From: Arthrobacter sp. Leaf337 | GTDB lineage: Bacteria > Actinomycetota > Actinomycetes > Actinomycetales > Micrococcaceae | Direction of reading: 5' to 3' | DNA length: 64,000 nucleotides | Assembly (NCBI RefSeq): GCF_001423745.1 | Contig: NZ_LMPC01000023.1 | Location: 62,295 to 126,294 of the forward strand | Made by a program: the position numbers and the translations under genes | The notes under the pieces: generated by a model | Told to the model about the DNA's origin: nothing | The model's database searches: none | What the model saw: only the letters and a program-made list of their open reading frames with translations | Part shown: piece after piece, positions 11,595 through 19,263 of the stretch | Numbering within the stretch: the stretch's first letter is position 1 | How the letters are laid out: the number at the start of each line of letters is the position of its first letter

Positions 11595-12175
11595 GCGCCT
11601 GCCTCGATGACCACTTCGTTGACCGGTGTGCCGTCAACGGAATCGGTCTCTTCAAGCCGGACCCGGACTTTTTCGGAGGAGGACGTGGGGAGGTTCTTTC
11701 CGACGTGGTCGGCCCGGATCGGAAGTTCACGGTGTCCGCGGTCGATCATGACCGCGAGCCGGACGATGCGCGGGCGGCCCAGGTCGACGATGGCATCCAG
11801 TGCCGCGCGGATGGTCCGGCCGGAGTAGAGGACGTCATCGATCAGCACGACGACCTTGTTGTCGATGCCGGTTCGGGGCAGTTGCGTGGGATAGGGCGGC
11901 CGCGTGGGCTGGTGGGAGAGGTCGTCCCGGAACATGGTGACGTCCAGCTGGCCCACGATGGCGGCGGCATCCACGGTGGGATCGGCGGCGGCGATTTTCT
12001 TGGCCAGGCGCACGGCCAGCGGATAGCCGCGGCGCGGAATGCCCAGCAGCACCAGATCCTGGGAACCCTTGTTGGCCTCGAGGATCTCATGGGCGATACG
12101 AGTGAGTGCACGGTCAATGTCCGCAGAGTTGAGTACAACCCTGGCCGGAACCGGTGCTTCTGTGACTGATGTCAA
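11591..12175 (-). CDS. pyrR: Bifunctional pyr operon regulator/uracil phosphoribosyltransferase
   Basis: PyrR binds pyr leader RNA when UMP/UTP is plentiful and represses the operon; it also has uracil phosphoribosyltransferase activity. The protein shows the RNA/phosphoribosyl fold, with RIAHEILEANKG at the start and the PRPP-binding loop VVLIDDVLYSGRTIRAALD near the middle. I place the start at TTG 12175, since GGGGAG lies seven bases upstream; a GTG at 12202 opens the frame earlier but lies inside the RNA-loop motif and has no ribosome binding site. It is the first gene of the pyrimidine operon. Confidence 0.94.
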   Translation of the reverse strand: MTSVTEAPVPARVVLNSADIDRALTRIAHEILEANKGSQDLVLLGIPRRGYPLAVRLAKKIAAADPTVDAAAIVGQLDVTMFRDDLSHQPTRPPYPTQLPRTGIDNKVVVLIDDVLYSGRTIRAALDAIVDLGRPRIVRLAVMIDRGHRELPIRADHVGKNLPTSSSEKVRVRLEETDSVDGTPVNEVVIEAGA

Positions 12176-12182
12176 CGCTCGT

Positions 12183-12209
12183 CTCCCCTTTCCCCGCCTC
12201 ACGGGACGG
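12183..12209 (-). promoter_or_regulatory. PyrR-binding loop overlapping the pyrR ribosome-binding region
   Basis: On the minus strand CCCGTGAGG (12205-12197) fits the PyrR loop core CCNGNGAGG, inside the wider GTCCCGTGAGGCGGGG. The flanks CCCG and CGGG can pair to form the stem. The pyrR ribosome binding site GGGGAG (12188-12183) follows within ten bases. No terminator/antiterminator pair is visible, which favours translational repression as described for mycobacterial PyrR, not Bacillus-style attenuation. Confidence 0.7.
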
Positions 12210-12236
12210 AATTAAAAAAGGAACATTTGCCCTTCA

Positions 12237-12245
12237 AAATTACCA
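12237..12245 (-). promoter_or_regulatory. Possible extended -10 promoter of the pyr operon
   Basis: The minus strand reads TGGTAATTT here, an extended -10 element (TGnTAATTT) about 62 bases before the pyrR start. No recognisable -35 hexamer lies 17 bases upstream. The position suits a short leader that contains the PyrR loop. Confidence 0.35.
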
Positions 12246-12431
12246 CACGCGCCATCCCGGCCCGGCTGCCCGCCGGGCGCGCGGAGAGCGTTTAACATCA
12301 CATCCGCCGGCCGGTGAGGCTGCCCGGGGCTGGTCGCCGGCACGGTGTTGCCTATGGTTGCCTCCAGTCCGCCGCCGCCGCACCAAAGCCGGCCTTGGAT
12401 GCGGCGGTTGGCGGGACATAGGCTCAATCTC

Positions 12432-13712
12432 ATGACATCGAACGCGCCTTGGCCGCAGCACGATCCGTCCGGCGGCCGTGGAAACGGGCAGCAGCCCCCA
12501 TGGCCCGGGCGGGACCTGCCGCAGCAGACCAACCCCACCTGGATGGGCCAGGTCCGTCCCGACCTCTACCGTGCGGCACCCGCGAACAACAACGCGCCTG
12601 CGGTGACCACTGTCATGCCGCCGGCCGCCGTGCGCAAACGTTCGAGTGCGGGGGTGGCAGGCCTTGTGGGCGGCGGCGGTTTCCTGGCCTTCGCAAGCCT
12701 CTTCCTGGTCCTCCCGTACCTGGTGGGCAACACCGGCGTCACCGGGTTCGTAATCGGCTTCATCGCCTCCCTGATTCCACTGGGCGCCGTTCTTCTGGCC
12801 GTCTACCTTATTGACCGCTGGGAACCCGAGCCGAAACGCCTGCTGCTGTTCGCCTTCCTCTGGGGCGCAGTGGTGTCCATTTCCGTCACGTTGCTGATCC
12901 AGCCGTTCTTTGCACTGGCCGCGGCGCCGCCCGCCGGCATGGACTACAGGACGTTTGCCGTCACGGTCCAGGCCCCGGTGGTGGAGGAATTCGCGAAGTC
13001 CCTGGGCCTGCTTCTGCTCCTGCTGCTGGCGCGGAAGCACTTCGACGGACCAGTGGACGGTGTGGTGTTCGCTTTCACGATCGCCGGCGGCTTTGCCTTC
13101 ACTGAAAACATCCTCTATTTCGGCCGGGCCATCGCCGAGTCCAGCACTCCGGGCGCGGACCTCGCGGTTGTCTTCTTCCTGCGGGGCGTGATGTCCCCCT
13201 TCGCCCACGCCATCTTTACCGGGACCACGGGGCTGATCCTCGGCTTTGCGGCGCGCCGCTGGCACACCGGGATGTCTGTCGTGGCGTTCTTCGCCGGCCT
13301 GGTCCCGGCCATGTTGCTGCACAGCATGTGGAACAGCATGGGCCAGGACTTCCTGCTGCAGTACATCGTGGTCCAGGTGCCCATCTTCGTCCTGGCCGTC
13401 ATCGTGATAGTCCTGCTGCGCGTGGCGGAGAACCGGCTGACGCGCCAGCGGCTCCTGGAATATGCGGCCGCGGGGTGGTTCACGCCGCCGGAAGTGGACA
13501 TGCTCGCGACCGCCGGCGGCCGCCGTGCAGCGGTCCGCTGGGCGAAGCAGTTCGGCCGGGGGCAACAGATGAAGGCCTTCCTGCACGCGGCCACGCAGCT
13601 TGCCTTCATCCGGCAGCGGATCCTCAGCGGCCGGGACGTTCCCGCACACCAGCTCGACGAGCACCGCCAGCTCGCGGAAATCTCGGCGCGGCGGGACGCC
13701 GTGCTTCGCTGA
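12432..13712 (+). CDS. PrsW-family intramembrane glutamic-type protease homologue
   Basis: PrsW-family proteins are polytopic membrane proteases; the best known cleaves an anti-sigma factor in Bacillus. Here a Pro/Asn-rich soluble leader of about 75 residues precedes about eight membrane segments. The family motifs are present: VVEEFAK with Glu185, Glu186 and Lys189, FTEN with Glu225, FAHAIF with His259, and LHSMWN with His297. A soluble C-terminal tail of about 110 residues follows. I start at ATG 12432 (MTSNAPWPQHD); the open frame continues upstream without a better site. It converges on nusB through a shared terminator. The substrate cannot be inferred, since no anti-sigma gene is adjacent. 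Confidence 0.88.
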   Translation: MTSNAPWPQHDPSGGRGNGQQPPWPGRDLPQQTNPTWMGQVRPDLYRAAPANNNAPAVTTVMPPAAVRKRSSAGVAGLVGGGGFLAFASLFLVLPYLVGNTGVTGFVIGFIASLIPLGAVLLAVYLIDRWEPEPKRLLLFAFLWGAVVSISVTLLIQPFFALAAAPPAGMDYRTFAVTVQAPVVEEFAKSLGLLLLLLLARKHFDGPVDGVVFAFTIAGGFAFTENILYFGRAIAESSTPGADLAVVFFLRGVMSPFAHAIFTGTTGLILGFAARRWHTGMSVVAFFAGLVPAMLLHSMWNSMGQDFLLQYIVVQVPIFVLAVIVIVLLRVAENRLTRQRLLEYAAAGWFTPPEVDMLATAGGRRAAVRWAKQFGRGQQMKAFLHAATQLAFIRQRILSGRDVPAHQLDEHRQLAEISARRDAVLR

Positions 13713-13751
13713 GCGGTCGCCAGCTGGGCGGAAACAGGCTGGGCGGAAACG

Positions 13752-13794
13752 AAAAAGACCGGCCCCCGCCTTTTGGCGGGGACCGGTCCTTTCC
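13752..13794. terminator. Bidirectional terminator between prsW-like gene and nusB
   Basis: A 14-bp stem with one mismatch (13757-13770 against 13775-13788) closes on a TTTT loop. On the minus strand it is followed by TTTTTCG, a good U-tract for the nusB transcript; on the plus strand by CTTTCC. Confidence 0.8.
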
Positions 13795-13839
13795 ATTGGT
13801 GACACGCTGCGGTTACGACCGCAGCCAGGCACCGGGCGA

Positions 13840-14250
13840 CTACGCCAGCAGCGAAGGCTTCAGCTGCTGCAGCCGGCCCAGGAGGCCGTTGATGAACGAC
13901 GGCGACTCGTCCGTGGACAGCGTCTTGGCCAGGGCCACAGCTTCACTGACAGCCACGCCGTCGGGAACGTCGTCGTTATAGAGCAGTTCCCACGTACCGA
14001 TGCGCAGGATGATGCGGTCCACGGACGGCATGCGTTCCAGCGTCCAGCCCTGGGAGTAGGTCTCCAGGAATTCGTCGATGGCGGTCTGGTGGGAGACCAC
14101 GCCTTCAACGATTTCAAGGGTGTAGGGGTTGACGATCTGGTCGGTTATTTCACGCCGCGACCGCAGCACATCAAAAGCCGAGAGGGAGCGCTGCTCCGCC
14201 TCGAAAAGAACATCCAGGGCCCGGTTACGGGCCTTACCGCGGGCGCTCAC
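13840..14250 (-). CDS. nusB: Transcription antitermination factor NusB
   Basis: NusB works with NusE (S10) at boxA sites to prevent early termination in rRNA operons. The 136-residue all-helical protein has the family N terminus SARGKARNRALDVLFEAEQR, in which Arg and Lys residues contact boxA, and the central LETYSQGW and DRIILRIGTWELLYN helices. The GTG start shares one base with the efp stop (TAGTG), the conserved efp-nusB coupling. It is the last gene before the bidirectional terminator. Confidence 0.96.
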   Translation of the reverse strand: MSARGKARNRALDVLFEAEQRSLSAFDVLRSRREITDQIVNPYTLEIVEGVVSHQTAIDEFLETYSQGWTLERMPSVDRIILRIGTWELLYNDDVPDGVAVSEAVALAKTLSTDESPSFINGLLGRLQQLKPSLLA

Positions 14251-14813
14251 TAGTCGTTGACCCGGCCGAGGTAGCTGCCGTCGCGGGTGTCGACCTTGAC
14301 CTTGGTGTTGTTCTCAACGAACAGCGGCACCTGGATCTCGTAGCCGGTCTCGAGGGTGGCGGGCTTGGTGCCGGCCGAGGAGCGGTCGCCCTGCAGGCCC
14401 GGCTCGGTGTAGGTGATTTCGAGAACGACGCTCGGCGGCAGTTCGATGTAGAGCGGGGTGCCTTCGTGGATGGCAATGTTCACCATCTGGTTCTCGAGCA
14501 TGAAGTTGGTGGCGTCGCCAACGGTCTCGGCGGACACGGTGAGCTGGTCGAAGTCCGAGGTGTCCATGAACACGAAGTCGGCGCCGTCCTGGTACAGGTA
14601 CTGGTAGTCGCGGCGGTCAACCGTGGCAGTCTCGATCTTGAGGCCGGCGTTGAAGGTCTTGTCGACCACCTTGCCCGACATGACGTTGCGCATCTTGGTG
14701 CGGACGAACGCGCCGCCCTTGCCCGGCTTGACGTGCTGGAACTCGATGATGTTCCAGAGCTGGCCCTCAAGCTTCAGCACGGTTCCGTTCTTGATGTCGT
14801 TTGTGGTTGCCAC
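14250..14813 (-). CDS. efp: Translation elongation factor P
   Basis: EF-P relieves ribosome stalling at polyproline stretches. The 187-residue protein starts at GTG 14813 (ATTNDIKNGTVLKLEGQLW), with AGAGGA five bases upstream; the open frame extends 11 codons further but without support. The KPGKGGAFVRTK loop that enters the peptidyl-transferase centre is intact, with Lys at the tip position that is modified in some bacteria. No epmA/epmB or other modification gene is nearby. Several proline-rich proteins are encoded in the window, such as MltG and the DUF349 protein. Confidence 0.97.
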   Translation of the reverse strand: MATTNDIKNGTVLKLEGQLWNIIEFQHVKPGKGGAFVRTKMRNVMSGKVVDKTFNAGLKIETATVDRRDYQYLYQDGADFVFMDTSDFDQLTVSAETVGDATNFMLENQMVNIAIHEGTPLYIELPPSVVLEITYTEPGLQGDRSSAGTKPATLETGYEIQVPLFVENNTKVKVDTRDGSYLGRVND

Positions 14814-14956
14814 TGGTATCCTCTGGTTTGTATCTGACCGCTTCAAGCCGCCAGCCGGTTATGTCACGCAGGCACGCCAAAAGGCTGCCAGCGAGTGTTT
14901 GTCAAAAATCCAAGAACCATTCTACCGGTAATGCGGGCGGGCTGCTGCGAGGGCCC

Positions 14957-15490
14957 CTAGGACGACATTTCCAGGACGTTCCGCGCCCGTTGCAGTGCGA
15001 CGGTGGATGAGTAGATCAGCGCTGCATCGGCAGATCCCGCGACGCGCAGGTCAAGGGCCTTGGCGAACTCGTCGACGGCCGCTGCGGTGTTGCCGCCGGC
15101 ATAGTAGGCCCGCCCCAGGTGCTGGTGCGCCAGGGCCTCCAGCTCGGTTCCCTGGACTTCGCCCAAGAGCTGGCGGAAAAGGTCCACAGCCCGGTCAAAA
15201 CGCTTGGACACGCGAAGGACTTCGGCTTCAAACGTGCGCAGCCTGAAGGATTCGGGGTCGTTGTAGCGTGCCTCGGCGAGGAGCTCCGCGGCGTCTGCGG
15301 CATGGCCTTCCGCGAGCAGGACCATGATGCGGTCCGCCGGGTCGGTCGATGCCTGCAGCGCCAGGTTACATACTTCTTCGTTGACAATTCCCGGCATCAG
15401 CGTGTCCGGGTTGATTTTGATACCCGGGAACCCCGCATCCGGCCACTCGCTCGTGCCGCCCATGGAATCAATCATGACGTCGGTCGTCAT
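14957..15490 (-). CDS. Tetratricopeptide-like protein of the aroB-efp interval
   Basis: The 177-residue protein is probably soluble, with no signal or membrane segment. From about residue 45 it is helical with TPR-like character: paired helices such as ADAAELLAEARYNDPESF, RAVDLFRQLL, and AHQHLGRAYYAGGNTAAAVDEFAKAL, which is close to a canonical TPR. The first 40 residues (MTTDVMIDSMGGTSEWPDAG) are not recognised. The ATG shares one base with the aroB stop (TGATG), so it is coupled to the shikimate genes. A longer open frame upstream runs inside aroB and is not supported. Function is unknown; a role as a protein-binding scaffold is only an inference from the fold. Confidence 0.8.
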   Translation of the reverse strand: MTTDVMIDSMGGTSEWPDAGFPGIKINPDTLMPGIVNEEVCNLALQASTDPADRIMVLLAEGHAADAAELLAEARYNDPESFRLRTFEAEVLRVSKRFDRAVDLFRQLLGEVQGTELEALAHQHLGRAYYAGGNTAAAVDEFAKALDLRVAGSADAALIYSSTVALQRARNVLEMSS

Positions 15491-16581
15491 CAAGAGGCAA
15501 TCTCCTGGTAGGCGGCAAACAGCAGGGACGTGTCCGGAACGTCGAGGATTCCGGGCCGCGCAACGCCGTCGAGGACGACGAACCGCAGCAGGTCGCCACG
15601 GGACTTCTTGTCCCGGCGCATGCCGTCCAACAGCCCCTGCCACCGGTCGCGGCGGTAGGTGATCGGCAGTCCGAGAGATTCCAGGATGGCGCGGTGACGG
15701 TCGGCATCAGCGTCGCTGAGGCGTCCCACACTGCGGGCGAGTTCAGCGGCGAACATCATGCCCACAGACACGGCAGCGCCGTGCCGCCACGAGTACCGTT
15801 CCACGAGCTCGATCGCGTGTCCGAGCGTGTGCCCGTAGTTGAGGAACTCCCGCCGGCCGGTCTCCTTCAGATCCTCCGACACCACTTCGGCTTTGACTGC
15901 GATGGCCCGTTCGATCAGCTCGCGGAGGATCGCCGACTGCGGATCGGTGACGGCGGACGGGTCCTTTTCCACCAGGTCCAGGATGGCGGGGTCTGCGATG
16001 AAGCCGCATTTGATGACCTCGGCCATCCCCGAAATCAGCTCGTTCCTGGGCAGCGTGCTGAGGGTGTCAAGGTCGGCGAGTACGGCCGCGGGCGGGTGGA
16101 ATGCGCCCACCAGGTTTTTGCCCTCGGCCGTGTTGATGCCGGTCTTGCCGCCAACGGCTGCGTCCACCATGCCAAGCAGGCTGGTGGGCATGTGGATGAC
16201 CTTGACCCCGCGGAGCCAGGTCGCGGCCACGAACCCGGCGAGGTCCGTGACTGCGCCGCCGCCGACAGCCACCACGGCGTCGGAGCGGGTGAAGTCGTTC
16301 TGTCCGAGGACCTGCCAGCAGAAGGCGGCCACCTGGATGTGCTTGCCCTCTTCGGCGTCCGGGATTTCGGCTGTCAGCGCGGTGAATCCGGCCGAGGCCA
16401 GTTCGTCGCGGACGGTATCCCCGGTGAGCCGCAGGGCCCGCGGGTGGATGACCAGGACGCGTTTGACCCGCTCCCCCAGCAGCTCCGGAAGGCGTTCGAG
16501 CAGGCCGCGGCCCACAACGACGTCGTAGTTGTCAGCGGCAGACTTGCCAGTGACTTTGATGACGGTTGATTCGCTACTCAC
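15490..16581 (-). CDS. aroB: 3-Dehydroquinate synthase
   Basis: AroB converts DAHP to 3-dehydroquinate, the second step of the shikimate pathway, using NAD and a divalent metal. The 363-residue protein shows the NAD-binding GGGAVTDLAGFVAATWLRGV, the phosphate/metal region GKTGINTAEGKNLVGAFHPP, and the metal-ligand motif LNYGHTLGHAIE. The GTG start overlaps the aroK stop by four bases (GTGA). It forms part of aroE-aroC-aroK-aroB, where each junction overlaps or lies within 30 bases. Confidence 0.97.
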   Translation of the reverse strand: MSSESTVIKVTGKSAADNYDVVVGRGLLERLPELLGERVKRVLVIHPRALRLTGDTVRDELASAGFTALTAEIPDAEEGKHIQVAAFCWQVLGQNDFTRSDAVVAVGGGAVTDLAGFVAATWLRGVKVIHMPTSLLGMVDAAVGGKTGINTAEGKNLVGAFHPPAAVLADLDTLSTLPRNELISGMAEVIKCGFIADPAILDLVEKDPSAVTDPQSAILRELIERAIAVKAEVVSEDLKETGRREFLNYGHTLGHAIELVERYSWRHGAAVSVGMMFAAELARSVGRLSDADADRHRAILESLGLPITYRRDRWQGLLDGMRRDKKSRGDLLRFVVLDGVARPGILDVPDTSLLFAAYQEIAS

Positions 16582-17177
16582 TTTTCAACTTCCTTTGTTG
16601 CGGCCACTGGCTCCGCCGCCGCGGTCTGTGCCGCCGCGTACTCACGCAGCGCCTCTTCCAGCCGATGCCCGAGATCCGCGACAGTTCCGTGGCGGACATC
16701 GAAAACGAGATCGGCAAGCCGTTCGTACACGGGCTGCCGGGTGGCAAACAGTGCACGCCAGCGGCCCATGGCGTCACCTGCCAGGAGCGGCCGGCCCGAA
16801 TTCCGGGCAATCCGCTCGGAAACCGTGTCGGCGTCGCATTCGAGGTACACCACGGTGCAGCGGCGGAGCAGCTGCTGGGTGCCGGAGTCAAGCACGGCTC
16901 CCCCGCCGAGCGAAATGACAGTGGCGGCGTTCCCGGCGTCTTCGATGACCCGCGCCACGGTCCGGGCTTCGATCTCCCGGAACGCGGTCTCGCCGCGGGC
17001 GGCGAAGATGTCCGCGATGGTGCCGTGGTTTTCCACGATGACGACGTCGGTGTCGACGAACGCCGCACCGAGCTGCTGCGCAAGCTGGTGGCCGATCGCC
17101 GACTTTCCCACCGCCATGGGTCCGATGAGGGCGATGGGCCGTCGTGGCACAGCGCCGTGCCTGATGCTGCCCGGCAC
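16578..17177 (-). CDS. aroK: Shikimate kinase
   Basis: AroK phosphorylates shikimate at the 3-hydroxyl. The 199-residue protein has the P-loop GPMAVGKSAIG near residue 20; the fourth position is Ala where many family members have Gly, which still fits GxxxxGKS. Shikimate-binding residues appear in FVDTD, IFAARGETAFREIE and SLGGGAVLD, and the lid arginine in NSGRPLL. A 20-residue Ala/Glu-rich tail extends beyond the usual end. Its GTG start shares one base with the aroC stop (TAGTG). Confidence 0.96.
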   Translation of the reverse strand: MPGSIRHGAVPRRPIALIGPMAVGKSAIGHQLAQQLGAAFVDTDVVIVENHGTIADIFAARGETAFREIEARTVARVIEDAGNAATVISLGGGAVLDSGTQQLLRRCTVVYLECDADTVSERIARNSGRPLLAGDAMGRWRALFATRQPVYERLADLVFDVRHGTVADLGHRLEEALREYAAAQTAAAEPVAATKEVEK

Positions 17178-18376
17178 TACTGGCCGATCGAGTCCAGGGA
17201 CGCCGGAATGTTGTCCAGGTAACCCTTGATGTTGCGGGCGGTCTCCGCGACCGAATCTCCGCCGAACTTTTCTGCCACTGCCTCGGCGAGCACCAGGGCC
17301 ACCATTGCCTCGGCCACGACGCCCGCGGCCGGGACGGCACAGACGTCAGAGCGCTGGTGGTGGGCCTTGGCGGCCTCGCCGGTGCTCACGTCGATGGTCT
17401 TCAGGGCGCGCGGAACGGTGGCAATAGGCTTCATCGCGGCACGGACGCGCAGGACGTCGCCGATGCTCATGCCGCCCTCGATGCCGCCCGCCCGGTTGCT
17501 GGTGCGGATGATCCGCCCGTCGGAGTCCTTGACGATTTCGTCGTGCGCGGCGGAGCCGCGGCGCGAGGCGGTAAGGAACCCGTCGCCCACCTCCACACCC
17601 TTGATGGCCTGGATGCCCATGAGGGCAGCGGCAAGCCGGGAGTCCAGGCGGCGGTCCCAGTGGACGTAGCTGCCAAGTCCGGGGGGAAGGCCGTAGGCCA
17701 GCACCTCGACCACGCCGCCCAGGGTTTCGCCTTCCTTGTGCGCGGCGTCGACCTCGGCCACCATGGCGTCCGAGGTTTCCCGGTCGAAGCAGCGGAGCGG
17801 ATCCGCATCAAGGGCAATGACGTTGTCCGGAACCGGCAACGGCCGTCCTTCGGGCACGGTCACGCTGGCGATCGAGACGGTGTGGCTGACAAGCTCAATG
17901 CCCAGCTGCTTGAGGAACTGCGCGGCCACGGTTCCGAGTGCTACGCGGGTGGCGGTTTCGCGGGCGCTGGCCCGTTCCAGAACGGGGCGGGCCTCGTCGA
18001 AGCCGTACTTCTGCATTCCCGTGAAGTCCGCGTGTCCGGGGCGGGGCCTGGTCAGTGGTGCGTTGCGCGCCTGGTCGGCGAGGATTTCCGGCGCCACCGG
18101 GTCCGCGGCCATGATCTGCTCCCATTTGGGCCATTCGGTGTTGCCCACCTGGATGGCCACGGGACCGCCCTGCGTGATGCCGTGGCGGACGCCGCCAAGC
18201 ACGGTCACGACGTCCTGCTCGAACTTCATCCGGGCACCGCGGCCGTAGCCGAGGCGCCGACGGGCCAGGGCATCGGCGATCTGGCTGCTGGTGAGTTCTA
18301 CACCGGCAGGCACGCCTTCAATTATTCCGACCAGTGCCGGGCCATGGGATTCACCGGCAGTCAACCAACGCAACAT
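17177..18376 (-). CDS. aroC: Chorismate synthase
   Basis: AroC removes phosphate from EPSP to give chorismate with reduced FMN as cofactor. The protein (399 residues) opens with the MLRWLTAGESHGPALV signature and contains RPGHADFTGMQKYG, ASARETATRVA with the second family signature, and RAGGIEGGMSIGD, which binds FMN. The start at ATG 18376 is chosen because AGGATGG lies just upstream and the family normally begins with MLRW. It precedes aroK with a one-base overlap and follows aroE by 26 bases. Confidence 0.97.
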   Translation of the reverse strand: MLRWLTAGESHGPALVGIIEGVPAGVELTSSQIADALARRRLGYGRGARMKFEQDVVTVLGGVRHGITQGGPVAIQVGNTEWPKWEQIMAADPVAPEILADQARNAPLTRPRPGHADFTGMQKYGFDEARPVLERASARETATRVALGTVAAQFLKQLGIELVSHTVSIASVTVPEGRPLPVPDNVIALDADPLRCFDRETSDAMVAEVDAAHKEGETLGGVVEVLAYGLPPGLGSYVHWDRRLDSRLAAALMGIQAIKGVEVGDGFLTASRRGSAAHDEIVKDSDGRIIRTSNRAGGIEGGMSIGDVLRVRAAMKPIATVPRALKTIDVSTGEAAKAHHQRSDVCAVPAAGVVAEAMVALVLAEAVAEKFGGDSVAETARNIKGYLDNIPASLDSIGQ

Positions 18377-18402
18377 AAAATCCATCCTGCCACGTAGGGC
18401 GG

Positions 18403-19263
18403 TTAGAACACTCGTCGGGGTGCCCCGACTGCGTCACACATCACATCTATGACATCGGCCGTGACGTCGTCGCCGAGGCCGCTGAAAAACCGCACCTGCT
18501 CCACCGCCTGGTACAGCAGCATCTCCAGGCCGGGAACCACGGATCCTCCCCCGTGCTGCCAGACGGAGGCAATCCGGCTGGGCCAGGGATCGTAGGCGAC
18601 ATCGAGCAGGACCCCGGGAGTCGGGGTCCTGAGGCCCGCGAGCTGCTCCGCCAGGGCGTCTGCCCCGTGGGGAGGGAGGGTGGAAATTACGACGTCGGCG
18701 GCGGCCATTGCGTCGGCCGCGCCGGTCAGTGGAAGGATACGGACCGGAAGGCCCACGCCGTCGGACGCGGCCCGGGCTTCCGCCGCCCGCCGCACGTCGC
18801 GTACGTAAATGTCCGCAGACGGTGCGCCGAGGTCCTTGAGCGCGGCGACTGCAGCCGCAGCTGTGCCGCCGCCGCCCAGGACCACCGCGGACGGTGCGGC
18901 GGCCACGCCGGCATGCCGCACGGCGTTCACGATGCCGGCGACGTCGGTGTTGTAGCCGACCCGGCGCACGGAACCGCCTTCGGCTTCAAACACCACGGTG
19001 TTCACCACGCCCAGGATGCCTGCCACTCCGCGGACCTCGTCAACCTCGGAAACCATGGCGGTCTTGAGCGGCATGGTGACGGACAGTCCGCGCCAGCCTG
19101 GCTCGTTGCGCACGGCCGCCATGAATGCCGGAAGCTCAGGAACGGTCACGTCGATGGCGGAATACGCCACGTCAACGCCCAGGCGGGCGTACGCGGCCCG
19201 ATGGAGTGCCGGGGACTTCGAATGGCCGATCGGATGCCCAAGGACGGCAGCCTTCAGGGTCAC
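18403..19263 (-). CDS. aroE: Shikimate dehydrogenase
   Basis: AroE reduces 3-dehydroshikimate with NADPH. The 286-residue protein shows the substrate-binding LGHPIGHSKSPALHRAAY and SVTMPLKTAM with the catalytic Lys (the usual NVTxPxK is SVTMPLK here), and the dinucleotide loop VLGGGGTAAAAVAAL. The start is GTG 19263, which overlaps the mltG stop by four bases (GTGA); the open frame upstream lies inside mltG. Position between mltG and aroC is conserved in related actinobacteria. Confidence 0.95.
   Translation of the reverse strand: MTLKAAVLGHPIGHSKSPALHRAAYARLGVDVAYSAIDVTVPELPAFMAAVRNEPGWRGLSVTMPLKTAMVSEVDEVRGVAGILGVVNTVVFEAEGGSVRRVGYNTDVAGIVNAVRHAGVAAAPSAVVLGGGGTAAAAVAALKDLGAPSADIYVRDVRRAAEARAASDGVGLPVRILPLTGAADAMAAADVVISTLPPHGADALAEQLAGLRTPTPGVLLDVAYDPWPSRIASVWQHGGGSVVPGLEMLLYQAVEQVRFFSGLGDDVTADVIDVMCDAVGAPRRVF

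Noticed and set aside
12240..13832. Minus-strand open frame of about 530 codons opposite the PrsW-like gene
   Set aside because: Antisense shadow in high-GC sequence; it crosses the bidirectional terminator and has no domain or ribosome binding site, while the plus strand has membrane segments and catalytic motifs.
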